From the NCBI GenBank assembly GCA_040751775.1, contig JBFMGD010000034.1, forward strand, positions 1 through 28,675: a stretch of DNA of 28,675 nt. Direction: 5' to 3'. The notes below the pieces were generated by a model. That model searched no databases and was not told the DNA's origin. It saw only the letters and a program-made list of their open reading frames with translations. The stretch comes from JBFMGD01 sp040751775 (GTDB lineage: Bacteria > Bacillota > Dethiobacteria > DTU022). Shown here one piece after another: positions 19,994 to 27,703 of this stretch. Each line of letters begins with the position of its first letter. The first letter of the stretch is position 1. The position numbers and the translations under genes are program-made.

Positions 19994-21427
19994 ATGCAAT
20001 ATGAAACCGTAATCGGCCTTGAAATTCACGTGGAGCTGGCTACCCGTTCCAAGCTCTTCTGCGGCTGCAGCAGCGCCTTCGGCGCCGAGCCGAATACCAA
20101 TTGCTGTCCGATCTGCCTCGGCCTGCCCGGGTCTTTGCCGGTCTTCAACCGGCGCGCGATCGAGCTCGCCGTGATGGCGGCCCTGGCGCTCGAAAGCCGG
20201 GTGCAGGAAAAAAGCCGTTTTGACCGGAAGAACTATTTCTACCCCGACCTGCCGAAGGCGTACCAGATCTCGCAGTACGACCGGCCCCTGGCGCTGGGCG
20301 GCGAACTGGCGGTAGATTTTCCGGAGGGGCCGCGCCGCATCCGCCTGGAGCGGGTGCACCTCGAAGAGGAGGCGGGCAAGCTGCTGCATGCCGGCGACTC
20401 CATTTTGGGGGCCTCCTATTCGCTGGTCGACTATAACCGGGCCGGTATCCCTCTGCTGGAAATAGTAACCGCACCAGACCTGTTTTCGGGGCGCGAAGCG
20501 CACCTTTTCCTGGAGACGCTGCGCGCCGTGCTGCTCTATACGCGTGTATCAGACGTGAAGATGGAGCAGGGTTCTTTGCGCTGCGACGCCAATATCTCTC
20601 TGCGCCCGCCCGGCTCGCGCGAACTGGGCACCAAAACGGAAGTAAAAAATATGAACTCGTTCCGCGCGGTGGAGCAGGCTTTAAATTACGAAGCCGGCCG
20701 CCAGGCGCAGATTTTATCACGCGGCGAAAAAATTGTCCAGGCGACCTGCCACTGGGACGAAGAGCGTAAGGTAACCGTGCCGCTGCGCAGCAAAGAGGGC
20801 TCTTCCGACTACCGTTATTTCCCCGAGCCCGACCTGCTGCCGCTGCGGTTGGAACACTCGTTTATTGAGAAGATCAGGGCGGAACTTCCCGAGCTGCCCG
20901 GGGCGCGCCGCGGCCGGCTGCAGTGCGACTACGGCCTTGAGCCCGAGGAGGCGGCGTTGATCAGCGCCAGCCGCGAAATGGCCGATTTCTTCGAGGCGGC
21001 GGCGCGCGAATACCGCGATTACCGGAATCTGGCCAACTGGCTGCAGGGGGATCTGCTCTACCAGCTGCGCGAAACCGGCGCCGCGATCGGCGATCTCTCG
21101 CCCGGTTTGCTGGTCGAGCTGCTCGCGCTGCTGGACGGCGGTGAAATCAACCGCCCCACGGCCAAGGAGCTGCTCACCGAGATGCTGAAAACCGGGCAAA
21201 GCCCCCGCCGGCTGGTGCAGTCAAGAGGGTTGGGCCGGATCTCGGGGCGCGAAACCCTGGAACCGCTGGTGGACCAGGTGATCGCCGCGAACCCCGAGGC
21301 GGTGGAAAGCTTCCGCCAGGGGAAAGAGAAGGCGCTTGCTTTCATGGTCGGCCAGGTGATGGCGATGACCAAGGGGAGAGCGGATACGCGGCAGCTGAAC
21401 CAGCTGCTGCGGGAAAAGTTGGCGTAG
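19994..21427 (+). CDS. gatB: Asp/Glu-tRNA(Asn/Gln) amidotransferase subunit B
   Basis: This 477-residue subunit phosphorylates the misacylated tRNA and transfers ammonia to it. The start MQYETVIGLEIHVELATRSKLFC is canonical. A zinc site of the Cys-x-Cys...Cys-x-x-Cys kind is kept (Cys-23, Cys-25, Cys-38, Cys-41), which many low-GC relatives lack. Further signatures are KNYFYPDLPKAYQISQYDRPL, VHLEEEAGKLLH, DYNRAGIPLLEIVT, RCDANISLRPPG and TEVKNMNSFRAVEQAL. The C-terminal ~150 residues form the helical and YqeY-like tRNA-binding tail. The ATG at 19994 follows GGGAGGAGG lying within the last codons of gatA, so translation is coupled. Confidence 0.97.
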   Translation: MQYETVIGLEIHVELATRSKLFCGCSSAFGAEPNTNCCPICLGLPGSLPVFNRRAIELAVMAALALESRVQEKSRFDRKNYFYPDLPKAYQISQYDRPLALGGELAVDFPEGPRRIRLERVHLEEEAGKLLHAGDSILGASYSLVDYNRAGIPLLEIVTAPDLFSGREAHLFLETLRAVLLYTRVSDVKMEQGSLRCDANISLRPPGSRELGTKTEVKNMNSFRAVEQALNYEAGRQAQILSRGEKIVQATCHWDEERKVTVPLRSKEGSSDYRYFPEPDLLPLRLEHSFIEKIRAELPELPGARRGRLQCDYGLEPEEAALISASREMADFFEAAAREYRDYRNLANWLQGDLLYQLRETGAAIGDLSPGLLVELLALLDGGEINRPTAKELLTEMLKTGQSPRRLVQSRGLGRISGRETLEPLVDQVIAANPEAVESFRQGKEKALAFMVGQVMAMTKGRADTRQLNQLLREKLA

Positions 21428-21487
21428 AGGAATTTCGGCGGATTTTTCATAAGGAAAGTCGAGACGCGGGAGGCTTAAAAAACGAAT

Positions 21488-22795
21488 ATGGGAAGAGCGA
21501 ACAGCCTGGCGGTAATGGGCGCCCAGTGGGGCGACGAAGGCAAGGGTAAGATTATCGATTATCTCGCGCCCCGGGCCGATGTGGTGGCCCGGTTCCAGGG
21601 TGGTGATAACGCCGGCCATACCGTGGTGGTGGAAGACGCTGTTTTTAAGCTGCACCATGTGCCCTCGGGGATCTTAAGCCCCGGCACGCTCTGCTGCCTG
21701 GGCAACGGGATGGTGATTAACCCGACCGTTTTAACCAAAGAGCTTGCCGACCTGGAGCGGCGCGGTGTCGATACCGCCAATTTGCGCATCAGCGGCAAGG
21801 CCCACGTGATTATGGCCTATCACCAGGCCCTGGACCAGGCCGACGAAAAGTTTTTGGGGGCGAAAAAAATCGGCACCACCGGCCGCGGCATCGGTCCGGC
21901 CTACGCGGACAAAGCCTACCGGCGCGGTTTGCGCATGATCGATTTCGTCGATCCGGCTTTGTTGAAGAGCCGCCTCGCAGAGGTGCTGCCGCTGCAGAAC
22001 CTTATTCTGCAGAAAGTGTACGATCATCCCGGGTTCAACCTGGCCGAACTGCTGGAGCTTTACCGCCCGGCGGCGGAACGGCTGCGCCCCCTGGTGGCCG
22101 ACATTTCACTGCTTTTAGATGAAAAGCTTTCGCGCGGCAAGCGGGTGCTCTTCGAGGGGGCCCAGGGAACGCTGCTGGATATCGATCACGGCACCTACCC
22201 CTTCGTCACCTCTTCGTCCACGATTACCGGCGCGGTCTCCACCGGCCTCGGCATCGGCGCCTACCGGATTAGCGAGGTGCTAGGGGTACTCAAGGCGTAT
22301 ACCACGCGGGTCGGCTCCGGACCCTTCCCCACGGAAGATTGCGGCGAGGCGGGCAACTCCTTGCGGGACCGGGGCGGCGAGTTCGGCACCACTACCGGGC
22401 GGCCCCGGCGCTGCGGCTGGTTCGATGCCGTGGTGGCCCGTTATGCGGCCCGGGTCAACGGCCTGACCGGCTTGGCGGTAACCAAGCTGGATGTTTTAAG
22501 CGGCCGGCAAACGATCAAAATGGCGGATGCTTACCGCTGCGGCGGAGCGGCAACACGGGATCTGCCGGTAACCCCGGCCCAACTGGCCGGGTGTGAACCG
22601 GTCTACCGGGAACTGCCCGGCTGGGAGGAAGATATCACCGGCGCCCGCCACCTCGAGGACCTGCCTCTGAACGCGCGGGCTTACCTGCAGGCGATTGAAG
22701 AGAGCGTCGGCGTCCGCGTCAGCCTGATCTCCGTCGGCCCGGAGCGCTCCCAGACGATCATCCCCACCGGCTCATTCATTGCCGGCTGGCGCTAA
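21488..22795 (+). CDS. purA: Adenylosuccinate synthetase
   Basis: This 435-residue enzyme joins aspartate to IMP with GTP to make adenylosuccinate, the first committed step to AMP. The GTP-binding start is VMGAQWGDEGKGKIIDYLA. It is followed by FQGGDNAGHTVVV, GTTGRGIGPAYADKAYRRGLRMID, LFEGAQGTLLDIDHGTYPFVTSS, TRVGSGPFPTE, the GRPRRCGWFD loop and a C-terminal VGPERSQTI. The length is close to the usual ~430. An in-frame stop just upstream makes the ATG at 21488 the first possible start, although GGGAGG is about 14 nt away, longer than ideal. It lies 60 bp after gatB and may be co-transcribed. Confidence 0.97.
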   Translation: MGRANSLAVMGAQWGDEGKGKIIDYLAPRADVVARFQGGDNAGHTVVVEDAVFKLHHVPSGILSPGTLCCLGNGMVINPTVLTKELADLERRGVDTANLRISGKAHVIMAYHQALDQADEKFLGAKKIGTTGRGIGPAYADKAYRRGLRMIDFVDPALLKSRLAEVLPLQNLILQKVYDHPGFNLAELLELYRPAAERLRPLVADISLLLDEKLSRGKRVLFEGAQGTLLDIDHGTYPFVTSSSTITGAVSTGLGIGAYRISEVLGVLKAYTTRVGSGPFPTEDCGEAGNSLRDRGGEFGTTTGRPRRCGWFDAVVARYAARVNGLTGLAVTKLDVLSGRQTIKMADAYRCGGAATRDLPVTPAQLAGCEPVYRELPGWEEDITGARHLEDLPLNARAYLQAIEESVGVRVSLISVGPERSQTIIPTGSFIAGWR

Positions 22796-22825
22796 CGGCT
22801 GAAAAGTTTAGGATATTATGTGTAG

Positions 22826-22845
22826 GGGCGCAGCGTGCTGCGCCC
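22826..22845. repeat. Perfect palindromic repeat (GGGCGCAGC-GT-GCTGCGCCC)
   Basis: Nine-base perfect arms surround GT, preceded by TGTAGG. The element sits about 30 bp after the purA stop. No T tract follows on either strand, which argues against a standard terminator. From memory, TGTAGGGGCG-type palindromes are dispersed between genes in many bacteria, so a REP-like repeat is likely. Confidence 0.6.
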
Positions 22846-23033
22846 GAAAGGTAAAGGTGCTTCGTATATCTTTCCGCCACGATTATGCCTGTAAATTCAC
22901 CCCCTGGTTCTCTCATTCACTGCCTGAGCAGCCGTGTAAAATTAAGATCTATTTTTAAGCAGCAGGAATATGGGGTTCACGGGGCGAATTTTAGAATATT
23001 CTATACTAATGATTATTGAAAGGAGGGATTGCG
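22846..23033. other. Intergenic stretch ahead of small membrane protein
   Basis: There is no gene here. The stretch holds a perfect 12-base palindrome TAGAATATTCTA (22992-23003) overlapping a -10-like TATACT (23002-23007), about 30 nt ahead of the start codon of the next gene. The best -35 candidate (TTCACG at 22976) is 20 bp away, so the promoter itself is uncertain. Confidence 0.4.
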
Positions 23034-23534
23034 ATGTGGACTGGAGCCAGGATCTGGCTCAAGGTGATACTTGGATTTATGTTTTCCATGACCACTATTC
23101 TTACCTGCCTGACCTTTGCCTTTTTCGGCGCGAGGACAAACGATACCGTGGAACTGATTGTGACGGAAGCAACGGGCATGCAAAACCGGGTGACTGTCTT
23201 CTCCGCGCAAATGCAGCCCCTGGTGATTCACAATGTTTTCTGGCTTTGCCTGGCTGCGCTGGGGTTTTTCCTGATCTTCCTTTATTTTATCGACCACTCC
23301 TTCCGGGTTTACCTGGCACCGGGTGTGCTTTGCCTGGTGATCACCTTGTTCCTGAATATCATGCTGCTCATAGCGCAGGGTATATTGATTGACTATACCG
23401 GAGGCGGGGCCGCGCTATTTGTCATGGCCAGTATTACCCGGGTCCGGCAGGCCAGCTTATTGGTATTGGTGTTTGGGGCCTTCCTGATCGGGCTGGCGCA
23501 CATCGGGCGGAACCGGCAGCGGCCGGCCGGTTGA
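23034..23534 (+). CDS. Hypothetical membrane protein (about four TM helices)
   Basis: The protein is 166 residues from the ATG at 23034, which has AAGGAGG 6 nt upstream. About four hydrophobic helices are visible: IWLKVILGFMFSMTTILTCLTFAFFG (residues ~6-33), VFWLCLAALGFFLIFLYFI (~68-86), VYLAPGVLCLVITLFLNIMLLIAQGILI (~91-118) and ASLLVLVFGAFLIGLAHIG (~140-158). Between helices 1 and 2 is an exposed loop of ~30 residues (ARTNDTVELIVTEATGMQNRVTVFSAQ). No family is recognised and no catalytic motif is seen. It is followed after 78 bp by the GH36 enzyme, but a functional link is not evident. Confidence 0.75.
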   Translation: MWTGARIWLKVILGFMFSMTTILTCLTFAFFGARTNDTVELIVTEATGMQNRVTVFSAQMQPLVIHNVFWLCLAALGFFLIFLYFIDHSFRVYLAPGVLCLVITLFLNIMLLIAQGILIDYTGGGAALFVMASITRVRQASLLVLVFGAFLIGLAHIGRNRQRPAG

Positions 23535-23612
23535 GCCGGAAGCGGTATCCCTACACGGCCGATCGCTCTTGGGCTTAACGAGGAGGGCTAAAATTAAGGA
23601 GGGGACCGTATC

Positions 23613-25640
23613 ATGTTCGTCCGGTCAGAGTTGCTATACCTACAAGACGGTCGAAAAACTGCAGTTCACCTGAAAGACGATCTGCCGGCCGGCATCTCTG
23701 TAGAGATCGATCTCATGGATCACGCGCCGCAGCAAGGGCAAACGGTCGCCTTCAATCTGCGCAACCGGGACCCGTTGGAACTGTTGGACTATAAAATTGA
23801 ACTGTCAGGACTGGGCTTGGCCGGCAGCAGCGAGATGATGGTAAACGGCTTTCAGTCCTGGAGCCGCAGTGAGGCGCTCGCGGCCGGGGACCGGATCGCC
23901 ACACCGGCCAAGATGCTTTACCCGGCCTGCGCTTGTTACGGTGATTACCGGTCCTACCGCTATACCGGGCGGCACGGCCGCTTTCATTCCTGGACTTATA
24001 CCTACTTAAGTGATCCCGCCGGCGATACGGTCTGGTTTATCGGCTCTCTGGACGAGTCAGCCGGTTACACCCTCTTCGATTACGATTATTACCGGGATCG
24101 CCTGCTGATTCAAAAAGATTGCGCCGGCGCTGTGAGCCAATCCGGTTACCCGCTGCTGCGGCTTTATTTCGGCCGGGGAAAGCTGGAGGCGCTGCTCGAC
24201 CGTTACTTTCACCTGCTGGGAGTCCCACGCCGCCTGCCGCCCCGGGCCGGCGGTTGGACCAGCTGGTATAACTACTATACGCATATTTCCGAGGCAATAA
24301 TCCTGCACAACCTGAACGAACTGGCCCGCCTGGAACTGCCCCTTGAATATTTTCAAATCGACGACGGCTGGCAGAGCGCCCTGGGAGACTGGCTGGAGTG
24401 CAGCGATCGTTTTCCGGCCGGCATGCAAAAACTGGCTGCCGAGATCAGGCGGCACGGTTTTCAACCGGGGTTGTGGCTGGCGCCGTTTGTCTGTAACCGC
24501 GGCTCCCGCATATTCCAGGAGAATCCACAGTGGCTGCTGCGCAACCGGCGGGGTAAACCGGTTAAGGCGGGGTACAACCCTTTGTGGAAAGGTTGGTTCT
24601 ATGCCCTTGATTTTTACGCGCCCGGTTTTCAAGATTATTTGCGGCGTATCTTCGCTACAGTGAAGGATAAGTGGGGGTACAGCCTGCTGAAACTCGATTT
24701 TCTCTATGCCGCCGCCCTGCTGCCCCGCGCAGGCAAGTCCAGGGGACAGGTGATGACCGAAGTGATGGAGTTTATCCGCGCACAGACGCAAGGCTGCAAA
24801 CTTTTAGGGTGCGGGGTGCCGTTGGGCCCGGCTTTCGGAAAGGTTGATTACTGCCGCATCGGCAGCGACGTCGGTCCGTTTTGGGAATTTACTTTAAAAG
24901 GGCTTCACTACCGGGAAAGGGTTTCCACGGTGAACTCTTTGGTCAGTACGATCGGGCGCCGCCATCTCGACCGGCGGGCTTTCCGTAACGATCCCGATGT
25001 TTTTTTACTGCGCGACGGGGTGCCGAAAGTAAACCAGAACCGGCTGACCCCGGATCAACGCTATACCCTGTTTTTCTTGAATAATTTGCTGGGCGGGTTG
25101 ATCTTCTTCTCCGATAACGTGGACAGCTATACCGCGGCGCAGCTGCGCCGGTTGCGCTCCTCTTTTCCCAACCTGGAGACCGTGGTTAAGCGCGTGCACC
25201 GGGACGGCGGGTTCTACCGGATTGAATTCACCGTGAAAAAGAATTGCTACCTCGCTCTGGCCAACCTCGATGGGAAGGCTTATGAATTGACCCTGGCGGA
25301 CGGGCCGTATTTCCACGCGGAGCGCTTTGTCCTGCAGCCGGGGCAGCGCTTGCGCCTGGAACCTTACCAGACCATCTGCCTCTACAAGGTAGAACCGCGT
25401 GAAGATAAGCCTTACCTGCTGGGCAGCAGCGGCCATATCTATCCCGGCGCCCAGCTGGAGAAGTTGATCGTGCGGGGCCGCAGCGTGACTCTGCAGCTGC
25501 ACAAACACGCTTCGCCTGAAACAAAAGTCTTTCTGGCGGTACCCCGGGGGATGATTAACCTGCAGGTAAACAAGGTAAACTACCCGGTGACCTTAAAGAA
25601 CAGGATTCACTTTATCGCCGTGCCGTTCCCGGAAAACTGA
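23613..25640 (+). CDS. GH36-type alpha-galactosidase-like glycoside hydrolase
   Basis: The protein is 675 residues. An N-terminal beta-sandwich (~1-205) is followed by a TIM barrel beginning GGWTSWYNYYTHIS, with LPLEYFQIDDGWQ (248-254 region) and GFQPGLWLAPFVC. Asp-362 in YSLLKLDFLYAAAL aligns with the GH36 nucleophile, and Asp-419 in CRIGSDVGPFW with the acid/base. The C-terminal ~130 residues form a beta domain. GH36 enzymes hydrolyse alpha-galactosides such as melibiose and raffinose, and some act on alpha-N-acetylgalactosamine, so the substrate is not certain. There is no signal peptide, implying a cytoplasmic enzyme acting on imported or internal sugars. No sugar transporter or regulator accompanies it. 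The ATG follows GGAGGGG. Confidence 0.88.
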   Translation: MFVRSELLYLQDGRKTAVHLKDDLPAGISVEIDLMDHAPQQGQTVAFNLRNRDPLELLDYKIELSGLGLAGSSEMMVNGFQSWSRSEALAAGDRIATPAKMLYPACACYGDYRSYRYTGRHGRFHSWTYTYLSDPAGDTVWFIGSLDESAGYTLFDYDYYRDRLLIQKDCAGAVSQSGYPLLRLYFGRGKLEALLDRYFHLLGVPRRLPPRAGGWTSWYNYYTHISEAIILHNLNELARLELPLEYFQIDDGWQSALGDWLECSDRFPAGMQKLAAEIRRHGFQPGLWLAPFVCNRGSRIFQENPQWLLRNRRGKPVKAGYNPLWKGWFYALDFYAPGFQDYLRRIFATVKDKWGYSLLKLDFLYAAALLPRAGKSRGQVMTEVMEFIRAQTQGCKLLGCGVPLGPAFGKVDYCRIGSDVGPFWEFTLKGLHYRERVSTVNSLVSTIGRRHLDRRAFRNDPDVFLLRDGVPKVNQNRLTPDQRYTLFFLNNLLGGLIFFSDNVDSYTAAQLRRLRSSFPNLETVVKRVHRDGGFYRIEFTVKKNCYLALANLDGKAYELTLADGPYFHAERFVLQPGQRLRLEPYQTICLYKVEPREDKPYLLGSSGHIYPGAQLEKLIVRGRSVTLQLHKHASPETKVFLAVPRGMINLQVNKVNYPVTLKNRIHFIAVPFPEN

Positions 25641-25665
25641 TCGCTTAAAAAGGAGGAGCCGGCCA

Positions 25666-26043
25666 TTGAGCAGCCCCTGTATATTCTGCACTCTCGAGGA
25701 ATCAGCGATCGCCCAAAATGGCCTCGCTTACGCCATTGAGGACAGGTTTCCCGCCGCCGCCGGGCACAGCCTGATCATCCCCAGGCGCCATATCCTCACC
25801 GTAGACGAACTGACGGAGCGGGAAACCCTGGCCGTGGCCGGCCTGCTTAAGGAGGTCAAAGAATTTATCCGCAATCGCTACGGCGCCGACGGTTTTACTA
25901 TCGGCATTAACGAGGGTGAGACGGCCGGCCAGACGGTGATGCACCTGCATATACATATTATCCCGCGCAGCCGCGGTGATGTGGCCGATCCGCGGGGCGG
26001 TATCCGCAAGGTCTTACCCTGCCGCCGCCGCTATGGCGAGTAA
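25666..26043 (+). CDS. HIT-family hydrolase
   Basis: This 125-residue histidine-triad protein hydrolyses or transfers nucleoside phosphates. The N-terminal CIFC with the later residues fits the zinc-binding HIT subclass. Further motifs are FPAAAGHSLIIPRRHILTVDEL and the triad HLHIHIIPRSRGD (about residues 92-104). The start is TTG, supported by GGAGGAG 9 nt upstream. It lies 25 bp after the GH36 gene, so it may be co-transcribed with it. Confidence 0.92.
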   Translation: MSSPCIFCTLEESAIAQNGLAYAIEDRFPAAAGHSLIIPRRHILTVDELTERETLAVAGLLKEVKEFIRNRYGADGFTIGINEGETAGQTVMHLHIHIIPRSRGDVADPRGGIRKVLPCRRRYGE

Positions 26044-26072
26044 CAAATTATTCGATTATAAGGGGGTTTACG

Positions 26073-27479
26073 ATGGAAAATGCGGTAACTAATTGGAGTT
26101 TCATCCTTCTTTTTGCTTACCTGAGCGCCGGATTGCTGATCGCTACTTTTATTCGTAAACAGGTATCATTTTTGCGCAAATTGATGATTCCCAACGCTTT
26201 GCTTGCCGGCGTGATCGTGCTGCTGCTTAGCCAGGTATTTAAACTGGTTGAGATTCCCCTGGAGCAGCTCAATATCACCGCCTATCATCTGTTAGCCGGC
26301 GTATTTATCTGCCTGGGGCTGCGCAAACCGATCTACCGGCGCAGCCGGGGCGTTATTGCCACGACGGTGGTGATCTGCAAAAGCTATGCGCTACTGGCTT
26401 TGCTCGGCCTTGCTTTTACCTTGGTTTGGACGCTTTTTTTAATTCCCGATTTTTCGCCCGCTTTTTCCATGCTGCCGCTGCTGGGGTTCGGTTTTGATCA
26501 AAACTTCGCCTCGACAGTAGCGCTGTATTGGGAACAGCTTGGCTTCGCCTGGGGCGGCCAGGCCGGCTTTTCTTTCGGGGTGATCGGCCTGCTCTGGGCT
26601 TACCTGGGCGGCCTGGTCTTGGTTTACCGGCTGCGAAAGAAGCGCGGCTTAAACAGCGCTGAGCCGAGCCGGCAGGCGCTGGAGGGGATCATTCCGCGGG
26701 ACGAAGAACAGCCCGTGGGAGGGCGTTTAACCACTGCGCCGGAAGGGATTGAATCTTTCGCGCTGCATCTGGCCCTGATTGCCTTCATATTTTTAGGCCT
26801 CTTTGCGACCATGAACCAGTGTATCGCCTGGCTGAGCCGCTTCGGCGGAGACGCGGCGCTGCTGGGTGAAATGCTCTGGAGCTACAACTTCGTATTCGCG
26901 ATTTTACTCGGACTGATCGCCCGCGTGATCATCGACTGGCTCGATATCGCCCATCTCTTTGATCCGGGTTTACTGGCGCGGATTACCGGCACGTTTCTGG
27001 ATTACCTGATCGTCACCGCGGTGGCCGCGGTGCCCCTGATCCTCTACGGCAGCTACGTGGTGGAAGTAATCTTACTTTCGGCGATTTGCGGTTTAGCCTT
27101 GTTGTTTTTTATTTACTTCTTAACCTCCAAAATGCAGACCGATTACCCCCTCGAAAGGACGGTCGCTGTTTTTGGCATGTTGACCGGCACGATTGCCGCC
27201 GGGCTGGCGCTGCTGCGGATGGCCGATCCCCGGATGGAATCACCGGTTGCCGACGAGTTGGGGCTCGCCGGTGGGGCAGCGCTGCTCGCCGGCTTGCCTC
27301 TCCTGGTGCTGGTTAACCTACCGCTGGCCGGATCACTGGTCGGCCAACCGGTGCGCTACCTGTTGATCAGCGCGGCATTTTTTGCCGGCTACGGCATCCT
27401 CGCTTTTCTGATCTGGTTCCTGTACGCCAAGTTAAGCGGGAGGAAAGCCGCCGCTGCGGAGACCAAAACAGGCGCCTAA
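26073..27479 (+). CDS. GltS-type sodium:glutamate symporter family protein
   Basis: This is a 468-residue membrane protein with about a dozen hydrophobic helices and a cytoplasmic loop of ~60 residues in the middle (RLRKKRGLNSAEPSRQALEGIIPRDEEQPVGG, ~188-219). The pattern follows the GltS family: N-terminal FLRKLMIPNALLAGVIVLLL, LTAYHLLAG-like second repeat, GFGFDQNFASTVALYWEQLGF in the first half, and TDYPLERTVAVFGMLTGTIAAGLALLRMADP in the second, which is a typical GltS re-entrant segment. Known members import glutamate with sodium, but the glycine-rich first loop here (GFDQNFAST) differs from E. coli GltS (GHGTAAA), so the substrate may differ. The ATG follows AAGGGGG. A hairpin with a T run lies 50 bp after the stop. 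Confidence 0.8.
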   Translation: MENAVTNWSFILLFAYLSAGLLIATFIRKQVSFLRKLMIPNALLAGVIVLLLSQVFKLVEIPLEQLNITAYHLLAGVFICLGLRKPIYRRSRGVIATTVVICKSYALLALLGLAFTLVWTLFLIPDFSPAFSMLPLLGFGFDQNFASTVALYWEQLGFAWGGQAGFSFGVIGLLWAYLGGLVLVYRLRKKRGLNSAEPSRQALEGIIPRDEEQPVGGRLTTAPEGIESFALHLALIAFIFLGLFATMNQCIAWLSRFGGDAALLGEMLWSYNFVFAILLGLIARVIIDWLDIAHLFDPGLLARITGTFLDYLIVTAVAAVPLILYGSYVVEVILLSAICGLALLFFIYFLTSKMQTDYPLERTVAVFGMLTGTIAAGLALLRMADPRMESPVADELGLAGGAALLAGLPLLVLVNLPLAGSLVGQPVRYLLISAAFFAGYGILAFLIWFLYAKLSGRKAAAAETKTGA

Positions 27480-27528
27480 AGTGGGAAAAAGCGCAGCCGC
27501 TGTTTCGCTTTCCTGAAAGGCCTTACGA

Positions 27529-27572
27529 TGGGGACAGAGGTCTGTCCCCTCACTTTTTTTGCTCTGTCCCCA
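27529..27572 (+). terminator. GGGGACAG palindrome with T tract (terminator/REP-like)
   Basis: GGGGACAG (27530-27537) and CTGTCCCC (27542-27549) form an 8-bp perfect stem with an AGGT loop, followed by TCACTTTTTTT, so it can end the transporter transcript. An outer pairing with 11-base arms, TGGGGACAGAG (27529-27539) and CTCTGTCCCCA (27562-27572), is also possible. The GGGGACAG core is shared with the long repeat at 11234-11306. Confidence 0.75.
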
Positions 27573-27703
27573 CGCTGGTGAGGCAGTGATTTACGGAAAG
27601 GGTTTCGCGGTCTCCCCGTAAATATGGTAGTAAATCGACCCGGTGCCGCAGGGATTGGATTATAGCTCGGGGAAAGGATAATCTTGTGAGGAGAAGGTCT
27701 TCG

